In this document: piece by piece, positions 15,344-23,244 of the stretch
Layout: each line of letters begins with the position of its first letter
How positions within the stretch are numbered: the first letter of the stretch is position 1
Source of the DNA: an uncultured Oscillospiraceae bacterium
GTDB lineage: Bacteria; Bacillota; Clostridia; Oscillospirales; Oscillospiraceae
Length of the DNA: 64,000 nucleotides
Assembly (NCBI GenBank): GCA_910587205.1
Contig: CAJULZ010000003.1
Span: forward strand, 1 to 64,000
Direction of reading: 5' to 3'
Position numbers and translations under genes: made by a program
Notes under the pieces: generated by a model
What the model saw: only the letters and a program-made list of their open reading frames with translations
Databases searched by the model: none
Told to the model about the DNA's origin: nothing

Positions 15344-17668
15344 CTACGCTCTTTTCGCGAGAGGCGACTCCGGCCCCTCCTGATCCGCCGCGGCATTGTG
15401 GAACTGGTCGAACCGCCAGCCCTCCGCCGTGCGCACCAGCTTCATGGGGAAGTCGATGGTGTAGTCCCAGCCGCTGGTAAGCCGTTTGTCCCGGTCGGCG
15501 GTACTTTCGCCCTCATTGGGCCAGGGCGAGCTGTAGTGCCCGGTGAGGGTGAAGGTGATCTCGTCGTCGGTTTTGGAGATCAGCTGGAAGGTGTCGGGGA
15601 AGTTGTCGTTGTAGTAGTACATGCCGCGGGAGGCCAGGAGGAAATGCGTCGCGCCGCCGATATCCACATACATCTCCCCCCGCTGGATCGCGTTCAGGCT
15701 GTCCCAACAGCGGTCGGTGAACACTGAGTGCACCAGCGCATCGAAGTCCTCCCAATCGGCGTACCGCCCGGTGGCCTTGGTGTAGCCTATGCCGTTGTAC
15801 TCCACATCCCCCCAGCCGTCGGGGTAGGGGTCGCCCACCTCCCAGATGCAGGAGTCGGCGGTGTCCCCGCCGAACAGGTGGCCGTAGACGCAGTGGGCCC
15901 GGCGGTAGAGCTGCTGCTGTTCCCCGTCCAGGAAGTCCGGGACGGCGGCGGACAGGCTGGCCTCGTCCAGGGGCGGCTCCGCTGTGCCCGCCTCCGGCTT
16001 CCCCTGGGTGTTGTCCACCTTCACCCGCAGGTCAGGCCGGACCGCGCGGCTGAGCATGGCCGCCGCCTCGCTGCGCAGTACCGCGCCCTCGGGGTCAAAA
16101 ACACCGCCGCCCTTACCCTGCATCACCCCCGCCCGGGCCATCCCGGTGATGGCCGCGTTCACATGTCCGAAATCGCCCACATCGGAGAATTTCAGCTCAG
16201 GGTTGAGGATATCCATGGGCTCACGATCCAGCGCGGCCCACAGCAGCCAGGCCAGGTGTGCCCGGGAGGCGGGCTTGGCGTAATCCCAGGTCAGTTCCCC
16301 AGTGAGCATGTCCCGCCCCTTGGCGTAATCCACGTAGGGCTGGTACCACGCCTGCCCCGCCTTGAGGGTGAAGCTGTTTTTCTCATTATAATAGGTATCC
16401 CGCACCCGGGCGGCGATGGTGACCGCCTCCGCCACAGTGATGGTCTTACCGGGGGCAAAGGTGCCGTCTGGGTTGCCCTTCATCAAGCCCAGCTCAAAAG
16501 CGGACTTCACGTTGGCGGCAAACCAGTCGCCGGACTTCACGTCGGAGAATTGGCCGCTTCGGTAGTTCTGGACAGGGCTGAAGTTGACCAGCCCTGTGTT
16601 GGTCCCGGCGGAGATGTAAAAGCCGCCGCCCAGCTTGGTCTGCTCTTCCCCCGGCCAGCCGCCCCCCTCCTTGGGGGAAAACTTCCACAGGCTGCCGTCC
16701 CGTTTGATGACTAAAATATCCTGTTCCCCCTGGGCGGCATACGCCACGTTATCCGTCAGGAACTTAAAGTCGCCCTTGTTTTCGGTGTTCTCCCAACCGG
16801 GACGACCAGGGATGTAGTCCTCGTCATAGCAATAGAGCGCACCGCCCTCCATGATGGCCAGCTTGTCCCGCAGCCAGGTGATATTGCCCATGGAGAATTT
16901 GGTTTGCAACCGCTCTACCGCGCCGGTCTCGCTGTTCACGTCCCAGTGGCAGACATTGCCCTGCTCCGTCAGAGCCAGGTTGGCCCAGGATACCTGGACC
17001 ACGCCCTCCTCCAAATCGGCCAGCTTCCGGGGCGGCTGGTCATCCGTCCCGGTCATCCGCCAGCCCCACAGCTCATGGTCGGCGGTGACGGCGTAGTGGA
17101 GGTCCGTCCAGATTACGTTGTCCATGATTTTTACCAGGTAATTTCCGGTCTTGTGCAGCCAGGGCGCGCCGAAGCTGCCCCAGCCATTCACCCACAGGGT
17201 GCCGTCCCGCTTCAGGATCACCGAGTGGAACTGGTCCATGGCGGCCATAGCCACGCCGTCCATGACCTTCACCGGCTTCATCCCGTCCCGCTCCCACTGG
17301 TAGTCCACGCCGAGGACGGTGTCGTTGAACTGGGCGGTGTTGAACGCCCACAGCCCGCCGCCGCTGTCCACCGCCAGGACGGACCCCCGGCCTCCGGTGT
17401 ACACCGCCGCCGCGTTTTTCATCAGCTCCCTGGCCTTCTCAAAGGGCACGTCCTCCAAGAACCCGCCGAACTCCTGGCTGCCCCAGGTGATGAGGGCGCC
17501 GTCGGGGCGGATGGCGTAGCAGTCCTGCCACCCCACCGCCAGAAGGGACTTGACCACCGGCACGCCGTCGGGCACAGGGTTGGAGGCGGCGGACGCGGCG
17601 GGCAGGTGTCCGCCCCACAGCGCCAGCAGCAGCGCCGCGGATAGGGCAAGGGTGATGGTTCGTTTCAT
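15344..17668 (-). CDS. secreted RCC1-repeat protein with S-layer homology domains
   Basis: 774 aa from ATG 17668 (GGGAGGT 7 nt upstream). Signal peptide ([20 protein letters not shown], cleavage after ASAA). Residues about 30-380 contain RCC1-like beta-propeller repeats (for example [49 protein letters not shown]). Residues about 385-560 hold two to three SLH modules ([43 protein letters not shown]) that would anchor it to the cell-wall polymer. The last 200 residues are an unassigned domain rich in Trp and Tyr. A surface protein of unknown ligand; single gene between two hairpins. Confidence 0.85.
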   Translation of the reverse strand: MKRTITLALSAALLLALWGGHLPAASAASNPVPDGVPVVKSLLAVGWQDCYAIRPDGALITWGSQEFGGFLEDVPFEKARELMKNAAAVYTGGRGSVLAVDSGGGLWAFNTAQFNDTVLGVDYQWERDGMKPVKVMDGVAMAAMDQFHSVILKRDGTLWVNGWGSFGAPWLHKTGNYLVKIMDNVIWTDLHYAVTADHELWGWRMTGTDDQPPRKLADLEEGVVQVSWANLALTEQGNVCHWDVNSETGAVERLQTKFSMGNITWLRDKLAIMEGGALYCYDEDYIPGRPGWENTENKGDFKFLTDNVAYAAQGEQDILVIKRDGSLWKFSPKEGGGWPGEEQTKLGGGFYISAGTNTGLVNFSPVQNYRSGQFSDVKSGDWFAANVKSAFELGLMKGNPDGTFAPGKTITVAEAVTIAARVRDTYYNEKNSFTLKAGQAWYQPYVDYAKGRDMLTGELTWDYAKPASRAHLAWLLWAALDREPMDILNPELKFSDVGDFGHVNAAITGMARAGVMQGKGGGVFDPEGAVLRSEAAAMLSRAVRPDLRVKVDNTQGKPEAGTAEPPLDEASLSAAVPDFLDGEQQQLYRRAHCVYGHLFGGDTADSCIWEVGDPYPDGWGDVEYNGIGYTKATGRYADWEDFDALVHSVFTDRCWDSLNAIQRGEMYVDIGGATHFLLASRGMYYYNDNFPDTFQLISKTDDEITFTLTGHYSSPWPNEGESTADRDKRLTSGWDYTIDFPMKLVRTAEGWRFDQFHNAAADQEGPESPLAKRA

Positions 17669-17839
17669 CGGCTTACCTCCCATTCTGATTCGCTAAATCA
17701 CGGTCATTCTCACCGGTTCAGTCTATCACGGCAGGCCAACCCTGTCAACTCCCGCGGAGAATCGGCAGGAGCAAAGGCCCGGCACACCTGATAAAATAGG
17801 AGAGGTTGGAAAACGGTGGGGAGAAAATAAAATTTCCCC

Positions 17840-17906
17840 TTGCAATCGGGGGCGCGGTGTGTTACAATGCAAGTGTAATGGTTTGGATGTTCGAATTTTC
17901 GAACAT
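17840..17906 (+). promoter_or_regulatory. promoter and palindrome upstream of the pilus-like operon
   Basis: TTGCAA (17840-17845), 17 bp, TACAAT (17863-17868) is a good sigma-A promoter. A perfect inverted repeat, ATGTTCGAA-TT-TTCGAACAT (17887-17906), lies at about +12 to +31. Its right half begins a partial match (11 of 14) to the Gram-positive SOS box, CGAACATATATTTC at 17900-17913. It could be an operator or an RNA hairpin. Apart from this, 17669-17990 holds nothing recognisable. Confidence 0.55.
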
Positions 17907-17990
17907 ATATTTCATAATCGCGCGGTGCGGCCCCTCCCCGCGAACAGCCTTGGAAATGGGGATATCTGAGCGGAAAATGAGGAGATAATC

Positions 17991-19013
17991 ATGAAACTTC
18001 GTAGAATTTTGACATCTGTGCTGGCCCTGCTGCTGCTGTGCGGCTGTTCCGGGCAGGCGGCTCAGGAATCCGTATCCCCGGAGCCCGACCAGGATCAGAT
18101 GTACATTGACGCGGTCGCTGTGGCCGACCTGGAAGATATTGAGGACGAGGCGGTGGCCCTGTCCGCCGCGCCCGCCCCGGCCCTGTCCACGGTACTCAGC
18201 CCCGTGGCCGCAGGCACGCAGGTCGCCAAGAAGGGCCAAGCGGTGGTGGACTACTCCAACACCCAGGACGGCTATGTGATGGTGAAGTGCTCCTCCACAC
18301 GGCAGTTGAAGGTGCGGGTATTCGGCCCGTCCTACGCGGTGAACGAGACCAAATACACTTATGACCTCACCTCCGGCGTATGGGCGACCCTCCCCCTCTC
18401 CGATGGGAATGGGGCTTATAAGGTCGTGGTGTACGAGCAGGCCCCGAACACCACGAAGTACGCCACCGCACTCACGGCGAACTTCTCCGTCACCTTGAAG
18501 GACGAATTCGCCCCCTTCCTGCGGCCCAACCAGTATGTGAACTATGAGTACGCCAATGAAACGCTGTATATGGCGGGCCAGCTCACCCAGGGCATCGACG
18601 ACCCCCTGGAGAAGGTGGCCAAGGTGTACGACTACGTGGTAAACAACCTCACCTATGACCATGAGAAAGCGAACCGCGCCAAGAACGGCAAAATGGCCGA
18701 CTTCATCCCCGTGCTGGACGACGTCCTGATGGCGAAAAAGGGCATCTGCTTTGACTATGCGGCCCTGATGACCGGAATGCTGCGCAGCCAGGGCGTACCC
18801 TGCAAAATGGTGATTGGCTACGCGGGCAAGGAGTACCACGCCTGGGTGAGCGTATGGACGGCGGAGACCGGCTGGGTGGAGGGCGCGGTGTACTTTGACG
18901 GCGTGTCCTGGCAGCGGATGGACCCCACCTTCATTTCCTCCGGTAAGAACAGTGCGAAAATCCAGGCGTATGTAGCCGACGGCAGCCACTACAACGCCAT
19001 GTATCTGTATTAA
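17991..19013 (+). CDS. transglutaminase-like lipoprotein
   Basis: 340 aa with lipoprotein signal (MKLRRILTSVLALLLLCGC, lipobox LLCGC). Residues about 60-175 form an Ig-like/beta domain. The C-terminal transglutaminase/protease core has the catalytic triad in the normal order: Cys in KKGICFDYAALMTGMLR, His in EYHAWVSVW, Asp in MDPTF. Anchored outside the membrane, it could act on peptides or cross-link surface protein. GGAGATAATC precedes the ATG. It is the first gene of the operon with the pilin-like genes (14-nt gap). Confidence 0.85.
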   Translation: MKLRRILTSVLALLLLCGCSGQAAQESVSPEPDQDQMYIDAVAVADLEDIEDEAVALSAAPAPALSTVLSPVAAGTQVAKKGQAVVDYSNTQDGYVMVKCSSTRQLKVRVFGPSYAVNETKYTYDLTSGVWATLPLSDGNGAYKVVVYEQAPNTTKYATALTANFSVTLKDEFAPFLRPNQYVNYEYANETLYMAGQLTQGIDDPLEKVAKVYDYVVNNLTYDHEKANRAKNGKMADFIPVLDDVLMAKKGICFDYAALMTGMLRSQGVPCKMVIGYAGKEYHAWVSVWTAETGWVEGAVYFDGVSWQRMDPTFISSGKNSAKIQAYVADGSHYNAMYLY

Positions 19014-19027
19014 AGTAGGTGCCAAAG

Positions 19028-20065
19028 ATGGGAAAAGCGGCGACAAACCGGGAACTGTCCGGGCTGACGATGGAGCTGTCCCTGCTCCTGCGCGCAGGCG
19101 TAGGGGTTGGGGACGCCCTGTCCATGCTGGGCGGCGAGGATGGATATCAGGACCTGCTGGCCGGCATGGCCCAGCGGGCGGATGAGGGCGCCCCACTGTC
19201 CGAATGCCTTCGGACGGGGGGGCGCGTCCCCGCGTATGTGTGCGGGTTGATTGAGGTGGGCGAGGAGACGGGCCGCACCGAGGAGGCGCTGTCCGCCCTG
19301 TCCCAATACTATGAGCAGCGCGCCCGCTTGGACCGGCAGGTGCGCAGCGCCCTTTTGTACCCGGCGGTGATGCTGGTGCTGATGCTGCTGGTGATCGGGG
19401 TGCTGTTGGTGCGGGTGCTGCCCATTTTTGACGACGTGTACGCCTCCCTGGGCGGTCGGCTCACCGGCGTGGCCGGTGGGCTGCTGGCCATCGGGCGGTG
19501 GCTGGATTCCGCCATGCCCGTGCTGTGGGTGCTGCTGGCCCTGGTGGTGGTGGGCTTTGGCGCGTTCGCCGGGGTGGAGAGCTTCCGGGCAAAGGTGCTC
19601 TCCCTGTGGCGGGGCGCCCGGGGGGACAGGGGCATTTCCCGCCGGATGAACAACGCCCGGCTGGCCCAGGCCATCGCCATGGGCTTGGCCAGCGGCCTGC
19701 CGCTGGAAAAGGCGCTGGAGCTGTCCGCCGCGTTGATGGCGGACGTGCCCCCCGCCCAGGCCCGGTGCCTGGACTGCCGTGCCCGGCTGGACCAAGGGGA
19801 CGTGACCTTGTCCGCCGCCCTGGGGGAGAGCGGGCTGCTGCCCGCGGGGGCCTGCCGCCTGCTGGAGATCGGCCAGCGCAGCGGTTCGGCGGACGCGGCT
19901 ATGGAGAAGATCGCCCGGGATCTGTCCGAGGACAGCGACGCCGCCTTGGAGGACCTGGTGGGCCGGGTGGAGCCCGCCCTGGTGCTGGTGTGCTCGGTGC
20001 TGGTGGGGCTGATCCTGCTGTCGGTGATGCTGCCGCTCATGCACATCATGAGCGCCATCGGGTGA
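19028..20065 (+). CDS. type II secretion/type IV pilus inner-membrane platform protein (PilC/GspF family)
   Basis: 345 aa; ATG 19028 is preceded by AGTAGGT at a good distance (a GTG at 19019 is too close). Two GspF-type cytoplasmic domains (LSLLLRAGVGVGDALSMLGGE..., and LAQAIAMGLASGLPLEKALELSA) alternate with membrane helices at about 120-140, 160-185 and 318-345. Such platform proteins sit under the pilus and couple the ATPase to pseudopilin assembly. Next to small pseudopilin-like genes and a PilT-type ATPase. Confidence 0.85.
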   Translation: MGKAATNRELSGLTMELSLLLRAGVGVGDALSMLGGEDGYQDLLAGMAQRADEGAPLSECLRTGGRVPAYVCGLIEVGEETGRTEEALSALSQYYEQRARLDRQVRSALLYPAVMLVLMLLVIGVLLVRVLPIFDDVYASLGGRLTGVAGGLLAIGRWLDSAMPVLWVLLALVVVGFGAFAGVESFRAKVLSLWRGARGDRGISRRMNNARLAQAIAMGLASGLPLEKALELSAALMADVPPAQARCLDCRARLDQGDVTLSAALGESGLLPAGACRLLEIGQRSGSADAAMEKIARDLSEDSDAALEDLVGRVEPALVLVCSVLVGLILLSVMLPLMHIMSAIG

Positions 20066-20069
20066 CGGC

Positions 20070-20390
20070 ATGAAGGGCGTCATGGGATTTTTGAAGGGCC
20101 TGCTGCTGCCGCTGCTGGCAGTGGCGGCCCTGGTGTGCTTTGCCACCGCCGTGGACAGCCTCAACGACGGGCAGTCCTCCGAGCGCCTGCGCCAAGTGGA
20201 GCAGGCGGTGCGCCGCAGCTGCGCGGCGTGCTATGCCGCGGAGGGGGCCTATCCCCCCGACCTTGACTATCTGAAGGACCGGTACGGCCTTCAGATCGAC
20301 GATGGGGATTATATCGTCCATTACGCCGCCCAGGCGGGGAACCTGATGCCGGACATCGTGGTGATGCCCGCGCAGCCGCAGGCGGGGTGA
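20070..20390 (+). CDS. pseudopilin-like small protein
   Basis: 106 aa. A short basic N-terminus and one hydrophobic helix (FLKGLLLPLLAVAALVCFATAV) are followed by a pilin-like sequence with two nearby cysteines (RRSCAACYAAEGAYPPDLDYLKDRYGL), close to the pattern of short pseudopilins (YPxxLxxL). No clear prepilin peptidase site (G|FxxxE) precedes the helix, so processing is uncertain. 4 nt after the platform gene. Confidence 0.6.
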   Translation: MKGVMGFLKGLLLPLLAVAALVCFATAVDSLNDGQSSERLRQVEQAVRRSCAACYAAEGAYPPDLDYLKDRYGLQIDDGDYIVHYAAQAGNLMPDIVVMPAQPQAG

Positions 20391-20395
20391 GCGGC

Positions 20396-20887
20396 ATGAA
20401 GAAAAAAAACGAGCATTTGGAGGGTCTGATGGCCCTGCTGCTATTCGGGGTATTCGCGGTGTGCCTGCTGATTGTGCTGCTCACCGGGGCGGACAGTTAC
20501 CAGCGCCTCACGGAGCGGGACCAGTTGGCGTCAGACAGCCGCACCTGCGCCCAGTATTTGACCACCCGGGTGCGCCAGGCCGAGGAAGACGGAGCCGTGG
20601 CGGTGGAGGAGTTCGGCGGCGGCAACGCGCTGTGCTTCCGTCAGAACATCGTGGGCGAGGGATACGTCACCCGGATCTACGTACATGACGGCTGGCTGAT
20701 GGAGCTATTTTGCCGGGCTGAGGCGGAGCTGGAGCCTGCGGACGGAGAGCGCGTTATGGCCGCCCAGTCGCTGGAGGCTGAGGAACGGGACGGCCTGCTG
20801 TGCCTTGCCATCACCCCGGAGAACGGGGAGGCGGTGGAAGTGCTGCTGTCCCTGCGCAGCGGAGAGGGGGCTTGGTATGAAAAGTAA
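20396..20887 (+). CDS. DUF4860-type membrane-anchored pilus-cluster protein
   Basis: 163 aa from ATG 20396 (GGGGTGA just upstream; an in-frame GTG at 20387 overlaps the previous stop region). Starts MKKKNEHLEGLMALLLFGVFAVCLLIVLLTGADSYQRL, the pattern of DUF4860 proteins found in small Firmicutes pilus clusters: one N-terminal helix and an outside beta-rich domain. Probably a minor pilin-like subunit. Overlaps the next gene by 11 nt. Confidence 0.65.
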   Translation: MKKKNEHLEGLMALLLFGVFAVCLLIVLLTGADSYQRLTERDQLASDSRTCAQYLTTRVRQAEEDGAVAVEEFGGGNALCFRQNIVGEGYVTRIYVHDGWLMELFCRAEAELEPADGERVMAAQSLEAEERDGLLCLAITPENGEAVEVLLSLRSGEGAWYEK

Positions 20888-21338
20888 GGCCCCCCTGCTC
20901 CTCATGGAGCAGATGGTGATGCTGGTGGTGTTCGCCCTGGCGGCGGCGCTGTGCGTCCAGGCGTTTGTGCGCTCGGACGCGGCCTCCCGGCAAAACGCGG
21001 CCCGGGACCGGGCAGTGGTGGTATGCCAAAACGCGGCGGAGCTCATCCGGCACAACGGCGGTAACGTGGAGGCCGCCTTGACCCAGCTCCACGGCGAGGT
21101 CTACGAGCGGGACGGCGTCTACCACGCCTATTACGACGGCGATATGAACTATATCCGGTCCCAGCCGGGGTGCGGCATGGAGGCGCCTGAGACGGCCTAC
21201 CGCCTGGAGGTGTCCCCGGTGGACACAGGGGTGGACGGCCTGGGCAGGGCCCGAGTGGAAGTGGTGCCCGTGGAGGGCAATGCGGTGGTCTTCGCCCTGG
21301 ACATTGCGTGGCAGAAGGGGGTGGGCGCGGATGGATAA
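20877..21338 (+). CDS. pilin-like membrane-anchored protein
   Basis: 153 aa starting MKSKAPLLLMEQMVMLVVFALAAALCVQAF. The ATG at 20877 lies inside the end of the previous gene with GGAGAGGGGG upstream. The Glu at about position 11 followed by a hydrophobic helix resembles the mature N-terminus of type IV pilins (conserved Glu5), although a classical leader is missing. The rest is a small beta-rich domain. Overlaps the next gene by 8 nt, so it is co-translated. Confidence 0.6.
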   Translation: MKSKAPLLLMEQMVMLVVFALAAALCVQAFVRSDAASRQNAARDRAVVVCQNAAELIRHNGGNVEAALTQLHGEVYERDGVYHAYYDGDMNYIRSQPGCGMEAPETAYRLEVSPVDTGVDGLGRARVEVVPVEGNAVVFALDIAWQKGVGADG

Positions 21339-21792
21339 CTGGAAACAGACCGAGGTGTCCCCGCCCCCGGTGGGAGGCGCGTCCCTGCTGGTGGTGTTCG
21401 CGGTGCTGTGCCTGACGGTGTTCGCCCTGCTCAGCCTGTCCACCGTCCGGGCCAACCAGCGGCTCAGCGAGGCGTCCGCCCAAACTGCGGCAGACTACTA
21501 CGCCGCCGACTGCCAGGCCCAGGCAGTGCTGGCCTGGCTGCGCACTGGGGAGGCGGAACCGGGGGCTATCCCGGAGGACTTCCAGATAAGCACGTCCATC
21601 AGCGATTACCCTTACCCCGACCGCAGCAAAACAATCCATTATTACGCCTGCCCAATCTCGGACACCCAGGAGCTCCAAGTGGAGATCCGCATGGACGGGG
21701 ACGGGAGCTATACCATCCTGCGCTGGCAGGCCGTCCCTGTGGGCGGCTGGGAGGAGAGCGGCGTGGAAATCTGGGACGGCGAAATTTTTTAG
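21331..21792 (+). CDS. minor pilin-like protein
   Basis: 153 aa. After a short cytoplasmic N-terminus (MDNWKQTEVSPPPVGG) there is one helix (ASLLVVFAVLCLTVFALLSLSTV), then an Ala-rich segment (ASAQTAADYYAADCQAQ) reminiscent of PilX/GspK-type minor pilins, and a beta-rich C-terminus. Located between another pilin-like gene and the ATPase. Family not certain. Confidence 0.6.
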   Translation: MDNWKQTEVSPPPVGGASLLVVFAVLCLTVFALLSLSTVRANQRLSEASAQTAADYYAADCQAQAVLAWLRTGEAEPGAIPEDFQISTSISDYPYPDRSKTIHYYACPISDTQELQVEIRMDGDGSYTILRWQAVPVGGWEESGVEIWDGEIF

Positions 21793-21804
21793 GAGGAGCG
21801 TACC

Positions 21805-22872
21805 ATGGCAGAATTGCTGGATTATTTGAGCCGGGTGGTGCAAGACGGCGCATCCGACCTGTTCATCATCGCGGGCGGCCCGGTGTGCGAGAAGCTGGAG
21901 AACCGGCTGGTGCACATCGGGGAGGACCGGGTTATGCCTGAGGAGAGCGAGCGGCTCATTACCGACCTGTACGCCAAGGCGGGGCGCTCCATGGACTTCT
22001 TCAAGCAGGCCGGGGACGACGATTTTTCCTTTGCCCTGCCCGGCCTGGCCCGATTCCGCGCCAATACCTACCGGCAGCGCGGCTCCATGGCGGCGGTGAT
22101 CCGGGTGGTGGCTTTCGGTATCCCGGACTGGAAGGGGCTGGGCATCCCGGAGGAGGTCATGAAGCTGGCCCAGGTGAAGCACGGCATGATCCTCGTCACC
22201 GGCACGGCGGGCAGCGGCAAGTCCACCACCCAGGCGTGCATCATCGACCGGATCAACCAGACCCGGGAGTGTCACATCATCACTATGGAGAACCCCATCG
22301 AGTACCTCCACCGGAACCGGAACAGCATCGTTAGCCAGCGGGAGATCGCCATCGACACGGAGGACTATTTATCCGCCCTGCGAGCCTGCCTGCGCCAAGC
22401 CCCCGACGTGATCCTCCTGGGGGAGATGCGTGACCACGAAACCATCCACACCGCCATGACCGCCGCGGAGACCGGCCACCTGCTCATCGCTACGCTCCAC
22501 ACCCAGGGGGCGGTGAACACCATTGACCGCATTGTGGACTCCTTCCCCAGCGACCAGCAGGCCCAGGTACGCATCCAGCTGAGCATGGTGCTCCACACAG
22601 TGGTGTCCCAGCAGCTCATTCCCGGCGTGGACGGCAGTCTAGTGCCCGCCTTTGAGGTGATGCACGTGAACAGCGGCATCCGCAGCATGATCCGGGACAG
22701 TAAAAGCCACCAGATCGACAACGCTATTGCCGCCGGCGGCGGGGAGGGCATGGTCTCCATGGACCAGTCCATCCTGGCCCTGTGCCAAGCTGGAAAAATT
22801 ACCCGGGAGACGGCCCTGAACTGCGCCGCCAACCCGGAGCAGCTCCAGCGCAGGCTGGGCGGCTCCATCTAA
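21805..22872 (+). CDS. pilT: PilT-type ATPase
   Basis: 355 aa from ATG 21805 (AGGAGGAG upstream). Walker A GTAGSGKST (about 132-140), Asp box ITMENPIEYLH, Walker B VILLGEMRDHETI, His box ETGHLLIATLHTQGAVNTIDRI, and the PilT-type AIRNLIRE-like segment NSGIRSMIRDSKSHQI. This is the retraction-ATPase subfamily, hexameric and membrane-associated. No PilB/GspE assembly ATPase, prepilin peptidase or PilMNO genes are in the window, so this ATPase either drives the small system alone or shares parts with a distant locus. Confidence 0.88.
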   Translation: MAELLDYLSRVVQDGASDLFIIAGGPVCEKLENRLVHIGEDRVMPEESERLITDLYAKAGRSMDFFKQAGDDDFSFALPGLARFRANTYRQRGSMAAVIRVVAFGIPDWKGLGIPEEVMKLAQVKHGMILVTGTAGSGKSTTQACIIDRINQTRECHIITMENPIEYLHRNRNSIVSQREIAIDTEDYLSALRACLRQAPDVILLGEMRDHETIHTAMTAAETGHLLIATLHTQGAVNTIDRIVDSFPSDQQAQVRIQLSMVLHTVVSQQLIPGVDGSLVPAFEVMHVNSGIRSMIRDSKSHQIDNAIAAGGGEGMVSMDQSILALCQAGKITRETALNCAANPEQLQRRLGGSI

Positions 22873-22889
22873 GAAATAAACGAAACGCA

Positions 22890-22930
22890 GGGGGCGGACG
22901 CCGGAAATCCGGTGTCCGCCCCTCTTTTTT
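22890..22930 (+). terminator. terminator of the pilus-like operon
   Basis: GGGGCGGACGCCGG pairs with CCGGTGTCCGCCCC (22891-22922) and is followed by TCTTTTTT, 18 nt after the pilT stop codon. Confidence 0.85.
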
Positions 22931-22973
22931 GAGCTTCCAGCGGAAAAAAGGGGCAGACCCAGCAAAAAGAGGG

Positions 22974-23002
22974 TTGACAACTGGAGGCGGAAGGGATATA
23001 CT
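22974..23002 (+). promoter_or_regulatory. promoter of the ABC exporter operon
   Basis: Perfect TTGACA (22974-22979), 17-bp spacer, TATACT (22997-23002). The start would be near 23009, giving a leader of about 235 nt before the first ABC gene. Confidence 0.85.
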
Positions 23003-23039
23003 GGTCAAGCACGACACAAAATGAGAGGAGGCGCACAAA

Positions 23040-23132
23040 ATGCTGAACATTTCTATGAGCAAGTTTTTTGCATGTGGTACTGACAGAGGGCAGGACCAGA
23101 GGGCCTTTTGCGCGCCTGTGGGATGGATTTAG
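23040..23132 (+). CDS. 30-residue leader peptide of the ABC exporter operon
   Basis: ATG 23040 is preceded by AGAGGAGG with 8-nt spacing, and the frame ends at TAG 23130-23132: MLNISMSKFFACGTDRGQDQ followed by ten residues. It is the first translatable frame on the transcript and is followed after 31 nt by an intrinsic terminator. Codons 15-17 (ACAGAGGG, 23083-23090) and 20-22 (CAGAGGG, 23097-23103) can pair with the left arm of that terminator (CCCTCTGT, 23168-23175), so a ribosome on the leader would decide which structure forms. Comparable to BmrB upstream of bmrCD in Bacillus. Confidence 0.65.
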   Translation: MLNISMSKFFACGTDRGQDQRAFCAPVGWI

Positions 23133-23163
23133 GCACCCATCCTATGTTTTTTGGCTTTGCGCG

Positions 23164-23193
23164 GCGTCCCTCTGTGATGGGGGACGCTTTTTT
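23164..23193 (+). terminator. attenuator terminator upstream of the ABC exporter genes
   Basis: GCGTCCC (23164-23170) pairs with GGGACGC (23181-23187), followed by TTTTTT (23188-23193). It lies between promoter and structural genes, so it must be read through for expression. The left arm and loop are complementary to two segments of the leader-peptide sequence. A further small hairpin (GGATGG/CCATCC, 23121-23142) overlaps the leader stop codon. Confidence 0.75.
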
Positions 23194-23244
23194 GCGTCTT
23201 CGGCGGCCCACGGACGGCTGCCTTGAGAAAGGAGGAATATCTCA

